Shown: positions 1 through 8,801 of the stretch, in pieces
Layout of the letters: the number at the start of each line of letters is the position of its first letter
Position numbering within the stretch: the first letter of the stretch is position 1
From: Streptomyces iakyrus
GTDB taxonomy: Bacteria > Actinomycetota > Actinomycetes > Streptomycetales > Streptomycetaceae
DNA length: 64,000 nucleotides
Direction of reading: 5' to 3'
Assembly (NCBI RefSeq): GCF_000717055.1
Contig: NZ_JNXI01000014.1
Coordinates: 62,001-126,000, forward strand
The notes under the pieces: model-generated
Database searches by the model: none
Told to the model about the DNA's origin: nothing
The model's input: only the letters and a program-made list of their open reading frames with translations
Program-made: the position numbers and the translations under genes

Positions 1-765
1 ACCCCTCCCGTCGTACGCACCGAACGCATCGGCTCCACCCTGCTGATCACCCTGGACCGTCCCGAGGCCCGCAACGCCGTGAACGCGGCGACCGCCACCG
101 CGCTGGCCGCCGCCCTCGACGAGCTGGAGGCCGACCCCGCCCTGCGGGCCGGCGTCCTGACCGGCGAGGGCGGCACGTTCAGCGCCGGCATGGACCTCAA
201 GGCCGCCCTGCGCGGCGAGTCGCCCGAGATCGAGGGCCGCGGCTTCGGCGGCCTGACCGAGTCCCGGCCGGACAAGCCCCTCATCGCCGCCGTGGAGGGC
301 TTCGCCATGGGCGGCGGCTTCGAACTGGCCCTGGCCTGCGACCTGATCGTCGCCGCCGAGGACGCCCGGTTCGGCCTGCCCGAGGTCAAGCGCGGCCTGA
401 TCGCCGCGGGCGGCGGCGTGATCCGGCTGCCCGGACGCATCCCGCACCACCTCGCGATGGAGTTCCTGCTGACCGGCGAGCCCGTCGACGGCCGCCGGGC
501 CGGCGAACTGGGCCTGGCCAACCGGGTCAGCGCGAAGGGGCAGGCCGTCGCCGAGGCGCTCCGGCTGGCCGAACGGGTCGCGGAGAACGCCCCGTTGGCC
601 CTCGCGGCCGTCAAGCACGTCGTCCGCGCCGCCGAAGGAGCGTCCGACCAGGAGGCCTTCGCGTTCCAGCGCAGCGAGATGAAGACCCTGATGGCCTCGG
701 ACGACGTCCGCGAGGGCATGACCGCCTTCGCCGAGCGCCGCCCCGCGCGCTGGACCGGGCGGTGA
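1..765 (+). CDS. enoyl-CoA hydratase/isomerase (crotonase) family protein, 5' end outside window
   Basis: The reading frame is open from base 1, so the true start lies upstream; the GTG at 79 falls inside the conserved RPEARNAVN segment and is not the start. Crotonase signatures are visible: the GGTFSAGMDLKA oxyanion-hole segment, then AMGGGFELALACDLIVAAE and the FGLPEVKRG stretch that carries the usual acidic position. The family hydrates or isomerises acyl-CoA thioesters in the cytosol. Seven bases separate it from the acetoacetate decarboxylase-like gene, followed by a hydroxyacyl-CoA dehydrogenase and an acyl-CoA dehydrogenase, so an acyl-CoA catabolic operon is likely. The substrate cannot be told from sequence. 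Confidence 0.9.
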   Translation, partial: TPPVVRTERIGSTLLITLDRPEARNAVNAATATALAAALDELEADPALRAGVLTGEGGTFSAGMDLKAALRGESPEIEGRGFGGLTESRPDKPLIAAVEGFAMGGGFELALACDLIVAAEDARFGLPEVKRGLIAAGGGVIRLPGRIPHHLAMEFLLTGEPVDGRRAGELGLANRVSAKGQAVAEALRLAERVAENAPLALAAVKHVVRAAEGASDQEAFAFQRSEMKTLMASDDVREGMTAFAERRPARWTGR

Positions 766-772
766 GCCGGAC

Positions 773-1519
773 ATGAAGGCCGCGGACGTACGGCAGCACG
801 TCACCACCCCCCTCACCGGCCCGGCGTACCCGCCGATGGTGCCGCGGTTCACCGACCGCGAGTACCTCAACGTCGTCTACCGCACCGACCCGGACGCCCT
901 GCGGGCCGTCGTCCCCGAACCCCTGAGGATCGACGAGCCGCTGGTCCGGTTCGAGGTCATGAAGATGGGCGACGTCAGCGGATACGGCCCCTACACCGAG
1001 GCCGGCCAGGCGATCCCCGTCGGCTTCGAGGGCGAGCGGGGCGAGTACCTGCACACGATGCACCTGGACAACTTCCCGGCGACCGCCTCCGGGCGCGAGG
1101 TCTCCGCCTACCCGAAGGTCATCGGCTCCCCGGCGCTGTACGTCGACTCCGGCGCGCTCGTCGGCACCCTCGACCACGGCAGCCTGCGGGTCGCCACCGC
1201 GACCATGGGCTACAAGCAGCACGAGCTGGACCGGACCGAGGCCGAGGCACAGATCACCGTGCCGACCTTCATGCTCAAGACGATCCCCGGCTACGACGGG
1301 CTGCCGCGCGTGCAGGAACTCGTCCGCACCCGCATCACCGACGTCACCGTCAAGGAGGCCTGGACCGGCCCCGCCCGGCTCCAGCTGTTCCAGCACGTGC
1401 TCGCCCCGCTGGCCGACCTGCCGGTGCTGGAGGTCGTCTCCGCCAGCCACATCCTCACCGACCTGACGCTGGCAGGCGTCGAGCCGGTCCACGACTACCT
1501 GAAGGGAGCCGCGTCATGA
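773..1519 (+). CDS. acetoacetate decarboxylase family protein
   Basis: The 248-residue product has the size of the family. The segment GREVSAYPKVIGSP places a lysine at residue 115, the position of the Schiff-base lysine in clostridial acetoacetate decarboxylase; the adjacent second lysine that tunes its pKa there is valine here. The enzyme, if active, would decarboxylate or otherwise process a beta-keto acid. Some family members are not decarboxylases, and the missing neighbouring lysine leaves room for another reaction. The gene ends in an ATGA overlap with the dehydrogenase gene, which implies translational coupling and action in the same pathway. Confidence 0.85.
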   Translation: MKAADVRQHVTTPLTGPAYPPMVPRFTDREYLNVVYRTDPDALRAVVPEPLRIDEPLVRFEVMKMGDVSGYGPYTEAGQAIPVGFEGERGEYLHTMHLDNFPATASGREVSAYPKVIGSPALYVDSGALVGTLDHGSLRVATATMGYKQHELDRTEAEAQITVPTFMLKTIPGYDGLPRVQELVRTRITDVTVKEAWTGPARLQLFQHVLAPLADLPVLEVVSASHILTDLTLAGVEPVHDYLKGAAS

Positions 1520-2475
1520 CCCGCGCCTTCCGCACCGCCGCGGTGATCGGCGCCGGGACCATCGGACTGTCCTGGGCGACGCTGTTCGCCACGCACGGTC
1601 TGACCGTCCGGGTGACCGACCCGCGCCCCGACCTCGCCGAGGCCGTGGACGAGGCCCTGGCGACGTACGCCCCGCATCTGGCCGCCCGCGGCCTGGACGT
1701 GACCGGCCTCGCCGACCGCGTGCACCTCGCCGCCGACGTCACCGAGGCCGTCCGGGACGCCGACGTCGTCCAGGAGAACGGCCCCGAGCGGGTGGAGTTC
1801 AAGAAGGACCTGTTCGCCACCCTCGCCCGCGAGGCCCCGGACCACACCCTGCTGCTCAGCTCCTCCTCCGCGATCCCGTCGAGCGCCTTCACCGGGGAGC
1901 TGTCCGACGAGGACGCCGCCCGGGTGCTGATCGGCCACCCCTTCAACCCGCCGCACCTGGTCCCGCTCGTCGAGGTCGTCCCCGGGATACGCACCGGCGA
2001 GGACGCCGTGCTGAACGCGGTGGACTTCTACACCTCGGTCGGCCGCACCCCGGTCGTCGAGCGCAAGGAGATCCCCGGCTTCGTCGGCAACCGCCTGCAG
2101 AACGCCCTCAGCCGCGAAGCCGCGTACCTCGTCCAGGAGGGTGTGGTCACTCCTGAGGACCTCGACAAGGTCGTGATCAACTCGCTGGGCCTGCGCTGGG
2201 CCACCGTCGGGCCGTTCCTCGGCGCGCACCTGGGCGGCGGCCCCGGCGGCTACCGGCACCTGGTCGAGCACATCGGCACGTCGATGCGGCGGACGGACGC
2301 GGGCCTCGGCACCCCGTCGCAGAACGAGGAAGAAGAGCAAGCACAGGAACGGCTCATCGAAGCCGTGGAAAAGGCCTACGGCTCCTCCACGTACTCGGAA
2401 CTCACCGGGACGCGCGACCGCAGGCAACTCGCTGTCCTGGCCGCCCTGGACAGCGCGGACAAGGAGGAGAACTGA
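1516..2475 (+). CDS. 3-hydroxyacyl-CoA dehydrogenase family protein
   Basis: The 319-residue product begins with a Rossmann motif (VIGAGTIGLSWA, about residues 10-21) and carries the catalytic-histidine segment IGHPFNPPHLVPL in the middle, followed by the C-terminal helical domain. This matches the 3-hydroxyacyl-CoA, L-gulonate or carnitine dehydrogenase superfamily, which oxidises a 3-hydroxy group with NAD+. Its start overlaps the preceding stop by 4 bp and the next gene begins 2 bp after its stop. Between a crotonase and an acyl-CoA dehydrogenase, 3-hydroxyacyl-CoA is the likeliest substrate, but a free 3-hydroxy acid is possible. Confidence 0.88.
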   Translation: MTRAFRTAAVIGAGTIGLSWATLFATHGLTVRVTDPRPDLAEAVDEALATYAPHLAARGLDVTGLADRVHLAADVTEAVRDADVVQENGPERVEFKKDLFATLAREAPDHTLLLSSSSAIPSSAFTGELSDEDAARVLIGHPFNPPHLVPLVEVVPGIRTGEDAVLNAVDFYTSVGRTPVVERKEIPGFVGNRLQNALSREAAYLVQEGVVTPEDLDKVVINSLGLRWATVGPFLGAHLGGGPGGYRHLVEHIGTSMRRTDAGLGTPSQNEEEEQAQERLIEAVEKAYGSSTYSELTGTRDRRQLAVLAALDSADKEEN

Positions 2476-2476
2476 G

Positions 2477-3679
2477 ATGACCACCACCATGGAACCGCTT
2501 CAGGACCAGCTGACCGCCGACTTCTACGCCTACGAGGCCCTGCTGCCGGACGACGAGCGGGGGCTCCTCCTCAAGGCCCGCGCCTTCATGCGCGACGAGG
2601 TCAAGCCGCTGGTCAACGACAACTGGGCCAAGGGCGAGTTCCCGACGGAGCTCATCGGCCTGTTCCGCGAGAGCGGCCTCGCCGGCCTGCCCTACGAGGG
2701 CTACGGCGAGCACCGGCCCGCCGTCAGCAACCTGCTCAGCGGCACGATGGCCATGGAGATGGCCCGCACCGACGCATCGGTGTCCACCTTCTTCGGCGTC
2801 CACAACGGCCTGGCGATGTACTCCGTCGAGTCCGGCGGCGACCAGGAGCAGCGCGACCGCTGGCTCCCGGCGATGGCCGCGATGGACAAGATCGGCGCGT
2901 TCGCCATGACCGAGCCGCTCGGCGGCTCCGACGTAGCGGGCGGCATGCGCACCACCGCCCGGCGGGAGGGCGACACGTGGGTTCTGAACGGCGCCAAGAA
3001 GTGGATCGGCAACGCCACCTTCGCCGACTACGTCGTGGTGTGGGCGCGGGACGTCGACGACAACCACGTCAAGGGCTTCGTCGTCGAGAAGGGCACGCCC
3101 GGCTTCGACCCCGTGAAGATCGAGAACAAGATCGCCTTCCGGGTCGTGGAGAACGCCGAGATCACCCTGACCGACGTCCGGGTGCCGGAGGCCGACCGGC
3201 TGCAGAACATCAACTCCTTCCGCGATGTCGCCGAGATCCTGCGCGCCACCCGTGCGGGTGTGGCCTGGCAGGCGCTCGGTGTCATGATCGGCGCCTACGA
3301 ACTGGCCCTGGACTACGCCCGGGAGCGCCGCCAGTTCGGCCGCCCGATCGGCGGCTTTCAGCTGGTGCAGGACCTGCTGGTCAAGAGCCTCGGCAACATC
3401 ACCGCCTCCTGGGGGATGCTGGTGCAGCTCGCCCGGCTCCAGGACGCCGGCATCTTCCGCGACGAACACTCCTCCCTGGCCAAGGCGTTCGTCACCTCCC
3501 GGATGCGGGAGGTCGTGGCCTGGAGCCGCGAGATCTTCGGCGGCAACGGCATCCTGCTGGACCACGACATCGCCCGCTTCTTCGCCGACGCCGAGGCGAT
3601 CTACTCCTTCGAGGGCACCCGCGAGATGAACACCCTGATCGTCGGCAAGTCGATCACCGGTGAGAGCGCCTTCGTCTGA
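2477..3679 (+). CDS. acyl-CoA dehydrogenase
   Basis: The 400-residue flavoprotein has the standard acyl-CoA dehydrogenase layout: an N-terminal helical domain, FAMTEPLGGSDVAGG at the FAD-contacting beta domain, ARERRQFGRPIGGFQ, and a C-terminal SFEGTREMNTLIVGK segment holding the probable catalytic base. The FEGT form resembles glutaryl-CoA dehydrogenase-type enzymes, but that is not enough to assign a substrate. It would oxidise an acyl-CoA to the enoyl-CoA and pass electrons to electron transfer flavoprotein. An AAGGAGGAGAA ribosome site precedes the ATG, and this is the last gene of the operon. Confidence 0.92.
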   Translation: MTTTMEPLQDQLTADFYAYEALLPDDERGLLLKARAFMRDEVKPLVNDNWAKGEFPTELIGLFRESGLAGLPYEGYGEHRPAVSNLLSGTMAMEMARTDASVSTFFGVHNGLAMYSVESGGDQEQRDRWLPAMAAMDKIGAFAMTEPLGGSDVAGGMRTTARREGDTWVLNGAKKWIGNATFADYVVVWARDVDDNHVKGFVVEKGTPGFDPVKIENKIAFRVVENAEITLTDVRVPEADRLQNINSFRDVAEILRATRAGVAWQALGVMIGAYELALDYARERRQFGRPIGGFQLVQDLLVKSLGNITASWGMLVQLARLQDAGIFRDEHSSLAKAFVTSRMREVVAWSREIFGGNGILLDHDIARFFADAEAIYSFEGTREMNTLIVGKSITGESAFV

Positions 3680-3719
3680 TCACCGGCACACGGCGGAACG
3701 AACCAACCGTTCCTGAGGA

Positions 3720-3759
3720 CTGAGCGGGAGTGAGTCCTGTTTCCAGGACTCATGCTCAG
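3720..3759 (+). terminator. stem-loop after the acyl-CoA operon
   Basis: AGTCCTG and CAGGACT pair around a TTTC loop, and outer TGAGC/GCTCA arms extend the stem. It lies 40 bp after the acyl-CoA dehydrogenase stop. There is no T-run, as is common in Streptomyces. The rest of the 205-bp gap before the convergent gene holds only a second weak GC hairpin near 3855-3880. Confidence 0.45.
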
Positions 3760-3884
3760 CCGGACGTCCCGAACGGTGTTGGGTGTCCTGGTTGCCCGCT
3801 TTCACTCCGCGTCCGGCGTGCACGGATCGTGTCGTGGCTGCGCGACCTGAAGGCCACCGCCGAAGCGCACTCCGGCGGCCGTCC

Positions 3885-4160
3885 TCACTGAGACACGAGC
3901 TTCTCGAAGAAGAACTCGTGCTTGAGGAACGACGTCGCGTGCTCCGCCCCCGGATACGGCGGCACGAGCTGCGCCGCCTGGAAGAGCCGCCAGCCGTCCT
4001 CCAGGGCGCCGACCCCCGTCTCGTACGGGGGTTCGTCGCTGTCGCCGGTCGTCGGACGGGTCGAGGCCGTGCCGTCGTAGCGGGCCCATCCGACGACCTT
4101 GGAGTCGAGGGCGGAGGTGTCGAGGTAGAGGACGAGGACCTGCTGCCGGGTGGTGGTCAT
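3885..4160 (-). CDS. small hypothetical protein paired with PhyH dioxygenase
   Basis: The start chosen is the ATG at 4160, which overlaps the PhyH stop by 4 bp (ATGA) and gives 91 residues beginning MTTTRQQVLVLYLDTSALDS. No domain is recognised. The central GVGALEDGWRLFQAAQL and the C-terminal FLKHEFFFEKLV look like structured, conserved sequence rather than shadow. The overlap with the dioxygenase gene suggests that the two are co-translated and that this is a partner or accessory protein. Confidence 0.75.
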   Translation of the reverse strand: MTTTRQQVLVLYLDTSALDSKVVGWARYDGTASTRPTTGDSDEPPYETGVGALEDGWRLFQAAQLVPPYPGAEHATSFLKHEFFFEKLVSQ

Positions 4161-4990
4161 GCGGTGCTCCTCGGTGCGGCGTGCGCGGCGGGCCGGTTGG
4201 AGATGCGGGTCGCCCAGTGGTCGATGTCGAAGCCGGGGTCGGCGGTCAGGGAGCGCCACAGCAGGATCCGGTTGTGGATCTCCAGCCGGGCGGTGGCCTG
4301 CTCGTACCAGGGGAAGGTGCGCCGCAACTCCTCGCGGACGGCTGGGAAGTCCACGTCCCGCGTGTCCCACAGCCGCACCTGCGGCACGGTCGGATTGAAG
4401 CGGATCTTGTACATGTGGCGGACGGTGTCGCTGTCGTTGCGCCGTCCGCCGTGCCAGATGCCGTGGTGCAGCAGCAGCACGGTGCCGGCCGGGCAGGTCA
4501 GCCGGGTCTGGCCGCGCAGGTTCTGGTAGCGGCCGGTGTCGGACTCGTTGGTGCGGCGCAGATGGCTGCCCGGGACGACGAGCGTGCCGCCCATGCCGGC
4601 GGTGACCTCCTGCGGGTAGTACATGAGCTGCACGTCGAAGGCGTCGGCCCGCACATCGATGAGGGCGTCGGCGTGCAACGGCTGCGCGCTGCCCTCATGG
4701 GGCGGGCGGGTGTGGACGAAGTGGTGGTCGACGGCCGGGTCCGGACCCACCAGGCTCTCCAACGCGCCTGCCACGGCAGGCAGTTCGAGGAGCCGTCGGG
4801 TGAAGGAACCCTCCGGGAAGGCCGCCGGCACCGGAGTTCCGTACGGCACGGCGGGCAGCGCCCCGGCGGTGAAGACACCGAGCGCCTCCTCGTTCATCTC
4901 CCGGGGCACGACGCCGTCGAGGCGCAGGAAACCGTGGGCGGTGAACCGCGCCACCTCGACGGAGCTCAACAGCTGTTTCGTGGTTGGCAT
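4157..4990 (-). CDS. phytanoyl-CoA dioxygenase (PhyH) family protein
   Basis: Starting at the ATG at 4990 gives 277 residues; longer readings run back across the promoter shared with the AraC gene. The Fe(II)/2-oxoglutarate facial triad is visible as H106-x-D108 (QPLHADALID) and a distal histidine near 180 (HHGIWHGGRRN). The family hydroxylates a wide range of small molecules, so the substrate is unknown. It is divergent from an AraC-type activator with about 70 bp between starts, and a 91-residue partner overlaps its stop. This layout is typical of a substrate-induced catabolic unit. Confidence 0.85.
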   Translation of the reverse strand: MPTTKQLLSSVEVARFTAHGFLRLDGVVPREMNEEALGVFTAGALPAVPYGTPVPAAFPEGSFTRRLLELPAVAGALESLVGPDPAVDHHFVHTRPPHEGSAQPLHADALIDVRADAFDVQLMYYPQEVTAGMGGTLVVPGSHLRRTNESDTGRYQNLRGQTRLTCPAGTVLLLHHGIWHGGRRNDSDTVRHMYKIRFNPTVPQVRLWDTRDVDFPAVREELRRTFPWYEQATARLEIHNRILLWRSLTADPGFDIDHWATRISNRPAAHAAPRSTA

Positions 4991-5060
4991 GACGCAACCG
5001 TAGGAGCGCGGAGGCTTGCTGTCGTGGGGTGTAATCGGCAACCACTGGTAATTTTCCACC

Positions 5061-5855
5061 ATGCCGACCCTCGTGGAACTGCCCCTCGACCTGCCGCCGG
5101 ACCTGGTCCACGCGGGCGTGGGCGTGCACGGCTCCGCCGGCCCGCACGAGGTCTTCCGCCTCCCGCACCTGTGGCAGCTCCACCTCTACGGCTACTCCGG
5201 CACCCTGGAGTTCGGCGGCGCGCGGCACCCGATCCGCCCCGGCCACCTCAGCCTCGTGCCGCCCGGCACGGAGGTGCATTTCCACTACGACGCCCCGCGC
5301 TGCGAGCACCTGTACGCACACTTCCGGCTGCCGGGTGACGGGGAGCGGCGCCGGCTCCCGGCGATGCAGGACGCCGGCGCGGAGGCGGCGGCGCTGAGCG
5401 CGCTGCTGCGCCAGACGATCGCGGCGTGCGCGCAGTCCCCGGCCCGGGCCTCCGCGGAACTGTGGACGGCGCTGTGGCGCACGACCGGTCTGGCCGAGGC
5501 CGCCGAGACGCCCTCCGGGTCCCGGCACCCGGCGCTGCGGGCGGCCATGGCCCATATCGAGGAGCACCTGGCCGACTCGCTGAGCGTCCCCGGGATCGCC
5601 CGGGCCGCCGGGGTGTCGCACACGCACCTGACCCGGCTGTTCCGCGAGGACACCGGGCACACGGTCGTCGGCTGGGTCCGGCGCCGCCGCATGGAGCGCG
5701 CCCGCCACCTGCTCATCGCCTCGACGCTGGCGATCCCGGCCGTCGCGGCGACGGTCGGGATCCCCGACCTCCAGGCGTTCAACAAGACCTGCCGCAAGGA
5801 ACTCGGCGCGTCCCCGCGCGCCGTGCGGCAGGCAGCGGGCGCGCAGCCCTTCTGA
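5061..5855 (+). CDS. AraC family transcriptional regulator
   Basis: The 264-residue protein has an N-terminal cupin-like sensor region (about 1-140) and a C-terminal AraC double helix-turn-helix (about 165-260). The first helix pair is in LSVPGIARAAGVSHTHLTRLFRE and the second in LAIPAVAATVGIPDLQAFNKTC. It is transcribed away from the PhyH gene across a short shared promoter region and is therefore the likely regulator of the PhyH pair. The ligand is unknown. Confidence 0.9.
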   Translation: MPTLVELPLDLPPDLVHAGVGVHGSAGPHEVFRLPHLWQLHLYGYSGTLEFGGARHPIRPGHLSLVPPGTEVHFHYDAPRCEHLYAHFRLPGDGERRRLPAMQDAGAEAAALSALLRQTIAACAQSPARASAELWTALWRTTGLAEAAETPSGSRHPALRAAMAHIEEHLADSLSVPGIARAAGVSHTHLTRLFREDTGHTVVGWVRRRRMERARHLLIASTLAIPAVAATVGIPDLQAFNKTCRKELGASPRAVRQAAGAQPF

Positions 5856-5869
5856 ACTCCCCTGCGATC

Positions 5870-6344
5870 ACGCACGGTTGACGTGCGCTACGATCCTTTA
5901 CCGAGCTCTTACGCTCGGTTGAGCGGTGCCGCGCACAGGCGCGTCGGCCGCTCGGTTCGTCGACAGGGGCCGCCCGGCTTTCCGGGCCGGCGTGAGGGGG
6001 GCGTGACATGGGGCGAGTAGTGCCTGTCCGCGTCCACAACGCCGCCCGTGACGGCGTCCCTGATATCGACCGCTCCGCGTGAGCGGTCTCCTCTCTTTCT
6101 GACGCGCGACGCGTGCTGCCTGAGGCGTGCTGCCTGAGGCGTGACGGCCGATGCCCGGCGCCTCCCGCCTGTCTCCTCACGCTTGTCTCCTCACGCCTGT
6201 CTCCTGATGTGCGGGGGCGGAGGCGCGTCCCGCGTGTGGACACACGAGCTCACGCACCGTTCCACCGCTCACCGAGCCGCACCCAGGGCGTTCACGCCCG
6301 CCGGCACAGACGCCGCAGACCCGATCAACGGAGGTCAGACGCCC
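5870..6344 (+). promoter_or_regulatory. structured leader upstream of the antiporter gene
   Basis: No gene is supported in these 475 bp. A TTGACG box lies near 5878. After it come several GC-rich complementary segments, for example GGGGCCGCCCGG...CCGGGCCGG near 5966-5992, and then a clean hairpin at 6068-6088 (GACCGCTC/GAGCGGTC) followed by TCCTCTCTTTCT. The hairpin plus pyrimidine tract looks like a transcription terminator about 260 bp before the antiporter start, as in riboswitch or attenuator leaders. I could not match it to the c-di-AMP (ydaO), Mg2+ (M-box) or Mn2+ (yybP-ykoY) consensus by eye, so its class is unknown. Confidence 0.35.
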
Positions 6345-7553
6345 GTGCACGACACCACCGCCATGCTCATCGAACTCGGGGCGATCATCCTCGCCCTGGG
6401 GCTCCTGGGACGCTTCGCCGGACGCGTGGGCTTCTCGCCCATACCCCTGTACCTGCTGGCCGGACTCGCCTTCGGCCAGGGCGGCATCCTGCCGCTGCGG
6501 GCCAGCGAGGAGTTCGTCGCCACCGGCGCCGAGATAGGCGTCATACTCCTGCTGCTCCTGCTCGGCCTGGAGTACAGCGCCTCCGAACTCGTCACCACAC
6601 TGAAGACCCAATACCCCTCCGGAGCAGTGGACTTCGTCCTCAACGCAGCCCCCGGAGCCGCCATGGCGCTCCTGCTGGGCTGGGGGCCGGTCGCCGCCGT
6701 CGCCCTGGCCGGGGTCACCTGGATCTCCTCGTCCGGGGTCATCGCGAAGGTGCTCGGTGATCTGCGCCGGCTCGGCAACCGCGAGACGCCGGTCATCCTC
6801 GGCGTGCTGGTCCTGGAGGACCTGGCCATGGCGGTCTACCTGCCGATCCTCACCGCCCTGCTGGCCGGGGCGGGGCTCGCGGGCGGCGCGGTCACGCTGC
6901 TGATCTCCCTCGGCACCGTGGGGGCCGTCCTCTACGTGGCGCTGCGGCACGGCCGCCTGGTCAGCCGGGCCGTGTCCTCGGACAACGCCGAGATGCTCCT
7001 GCTGGCCGTCCTCGGTCTGACCCTGCTCGTCGCCGGGCTCGCGCAGCAGCTGCACGTCTCCGCGGCCGTCGGCGCGTTCCTCGTCGGCATCGCCCTGTCC
7101 GGCGAGGTCGCCGAGGGGGCCAGCAGCCTCCTCACCCCGCTGCGGGACCTGTTCGCCGCGGTGTTCTTCGTCTTCTTCGGGCTGCACACCGACCCGGCCG
7201 CCATCCCGCCCGTACTGCTGCCCGCGCTCGCCCTGGCCGCCGTCACCACCCTGACGAAGATCGCCACCGGCTACTGGGCGTCCCGCCGGGCCGGGATCTC
7301 GCCCCGGGGCCGCTGGCGCGCGGGCGGCACGCTGGTCGCACGCGGCGAGTTCTCCATCGTCATCGCCGGTCTCGCGGTCGGCGCCGAACCCCGCATCGGA
7401 CCGCTGGCCACCGCCTACGTCCTGATCCTGGTCATCCTCGGCCCCCTGGCGGCCCGCTGGACCGAACCCCTGGCCCGCCGCGCCACCCACCGCCGCCCCC
7501 GCCCGGCCCCGGTGCCCGCCAAGTGCGGCAGTCCGGTCAGCCGAACGGGGTGA
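6345..7553 (+). CDS. cation:proton antiporter (CPA2/KefB-like membrane domain)
   Basis: I place the start at the GTG at 6345, 10 bp after a GGAGG site; the frame is open further upstream but runs through the leader. The product is about 402 residues with 11-13 hydrophobic segments and the CPA2 pattern, including GLEYSASEL, LEDLAMAVYLPI and RGEFSIVIAGLA. It ends in a short basic tail without a TrkA-N/RCK nucleotide-binding domain, so any regulation by ligand must come from elsewhere. The role is K+ or Na+ efflux against H+ at the membrane. The structured leader upstream may control it at RNA level. Confidence 0.85.
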   Translation: MHDTTAMLIELGAIILALGLLGRFAGRVGFSPIPLYLLAGLAFGQGGILPLRASEEFVATGAEIGVILLLLLLGLEYSASELVTTLKTQYPSGAVDFVLNAAPGAAMALLLGWGPVAAVALAGVTWISSSGVIAKVLGDLRRLGNRETPVILGVLVLEDLAMAVYLPILTALLAGAGLAGGAVTLLISLGTVGAVLYVALRHGRLVSRAVSSDNAEMLLLAVLGLTLLVAGLAQQLHVSAAVGAFLVGIALSGEVAEGASSLLTPLRDLFAAVFFVFFGLHTDPAAIPPVLLPALALAAVTTLTKIATGYWASRRAGISPRGRWRAGGTLVARGEFSIVIAGLAVGAEPRIGPLATAYVLILVILGPLAARWTEPLARRATHRRPRPAPVPAKCGSPVSRTG

Positions 7554-7699
7554 TCGTCTCGGTAACCTCGTCGACCGCGGCTGTCCGGATCGGCTGTTTC
7601 CCGAAGGGGGCCGTGGTGGGACCCTGACGAGCACCCCGGGGACCGGCGGGGGAGACCGGGGGAGAATTCCGTCCAGGTGGACCGGAAGGAAGCGCCAGC

Positions 7700-8143
7700 A
7701 TGATCGAGTGGAAGCCCTTGGGCACCGGAGCCAGGCCCGTCCCCCAGCCCGTGGCCACGCCGCTGGTCTGGGCGGGGGCCGGCGTCGGGGCACTGGTGCT
7801 GGTGGCGCTCCTCAACACCGTCGTCGGGCCGGACCGGACCGAACTGGCCCTGCCCGCACTGTCCTTGCTGGCCGCCCTGCTGGGCCTGTGCGCCCGCTTC
7901 ACAGCCGCCCCCGGCACGGCCCTGCTGTGCTGGCTGTTCCTCAACGGCTTCGCCATACCGCCCGCCGGCGTCCTCACCTGGGCAGGCCACCGCGACACCA
8001 CCTGGCTGGCCTGCCTCCTCACCGCCACCCTCATCGGCACGGCCCTGGCCCGTCTCGTCCACGCCCGGGCCGCCTACCGCCGCCTGGCCCCCGGCCACGT
8101 CCGGCCCGACGCCGCGACCGGCGACGGACCGTACGACTCCTGA
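7700..8143 (+). CDS. small four-helix membrane protein
   Basis: The 147-residue product has about four transmembrane segments (roughly 22-40, 48-68, 72-88 and 98-118) followed by a hydrophilic tail. A GGAAGGAAG ribosome site precedes the ATG. The arrangement resembles the membrane portion of DUF4118/sensor-kinase-like proteins without any catalytic part, but I cannot assign a function. Confidence 0.65.
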   Translation: MIEWKPLGTGARPVPQPVATPLVWAGAGVGALVLVALLNTVVGPDRTELALPALSLLAALLGLCARFTAAPGTALLCWLFLNGFAIPPAGVLTWAGHRDTTWLACLLTATLIGTALARLVHARAAYRRLAPGHVRPDAATGDGPYDS

Positions 8144-8179
8144 CGGGGCACTGCGAGAGGTGGTCAGCCGGCCACGGCC

Positions 8180-8763
8180 GTGACGGTGACCGGGATGTCA
8201 CCGCGCGTGGCCTGGAGTAGGGGATCGGGATCGGTGGCGCCACCGGCACCGCCCAGCTTCTTCGGACTGCTCTCCCTTGTCGTGCGTCACCTGTTCAAGC
8301 GGTGGCTGACCGTGCCGCAGGGCACGTCCCCCGCGGCCCCCGCGGCGGCCGTACCCGCCGCCCCCGCTACCGTCACCGCCCCCGGCGCAGCCGCCCCGTT
8401 CCCGCCGGTCAAGCAGATCAGGGCCGGGGTCCTGGATGTCGGCTACGCCGAACTCGGCCCCGCCTGGTAGCAGTACTACTTCGCCACCGAGCGGGGCCGG
8501 CTCGCCATGGAGGACAAGACCCTGCGCCACGACCTGACCCGGCTCGTCCGGGACACCGTCTCCCGACCTGGGACTTCGACGACGCGACGTTCGAGCGCAC
8601 CGCCGAGGCCTTCGACAACCCCGACTACGCGGCCATCGTGGTCCACAACTACCGCTGACGGCTGAGCCTCGCGCACCGCACTCTGCCCGGCATCGGCCAC
8701 AACGTGCCCCAGGAGGCCCCGGCGGCCTTCGCGCAGGCCGTCGTCGACGCCGGTCACCTCTGA
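8180..8763 (+). pseudogene. decayed alpha/beta hydrolase
   Basis: Fragments of one alpha/beta hydrolase are readable in order. VKQIRAGVLDVGYAELGPA is the N-terminal strand; the next segment reads W-stop-QYYFATERGRL. After a frame change near 8562 come PTWDFDDATFERTAEAFDNP and AIVVHNYR, then a stop where relatives have tryptophan, and finally GIGHNVPQEAPAAFAQAVVDAGHL. The catalytic core between the first two fragments (nucleophile elbow and lid) is deleted, and a second deletion precedes the last one. There are two nonsense codons (8468 TAG, 8656 TGA), one frameshift and two deletions, so this is a dead gene and not an error. Confidence 0.85.
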
Positions 8764-8801
8764 GGCTTGCCGAGGGTGTGGTCACCGGTCAGAATGGTGA
8801 C

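Noticed and set aside
5870..6344. Assignment of the leader to the c-di-AMP, Mg2+ or Mn2+ riboswitch
   Set aside because: The conserved core sequences of those classes could not be found by eye, so only an unnamed structured leader is reported.
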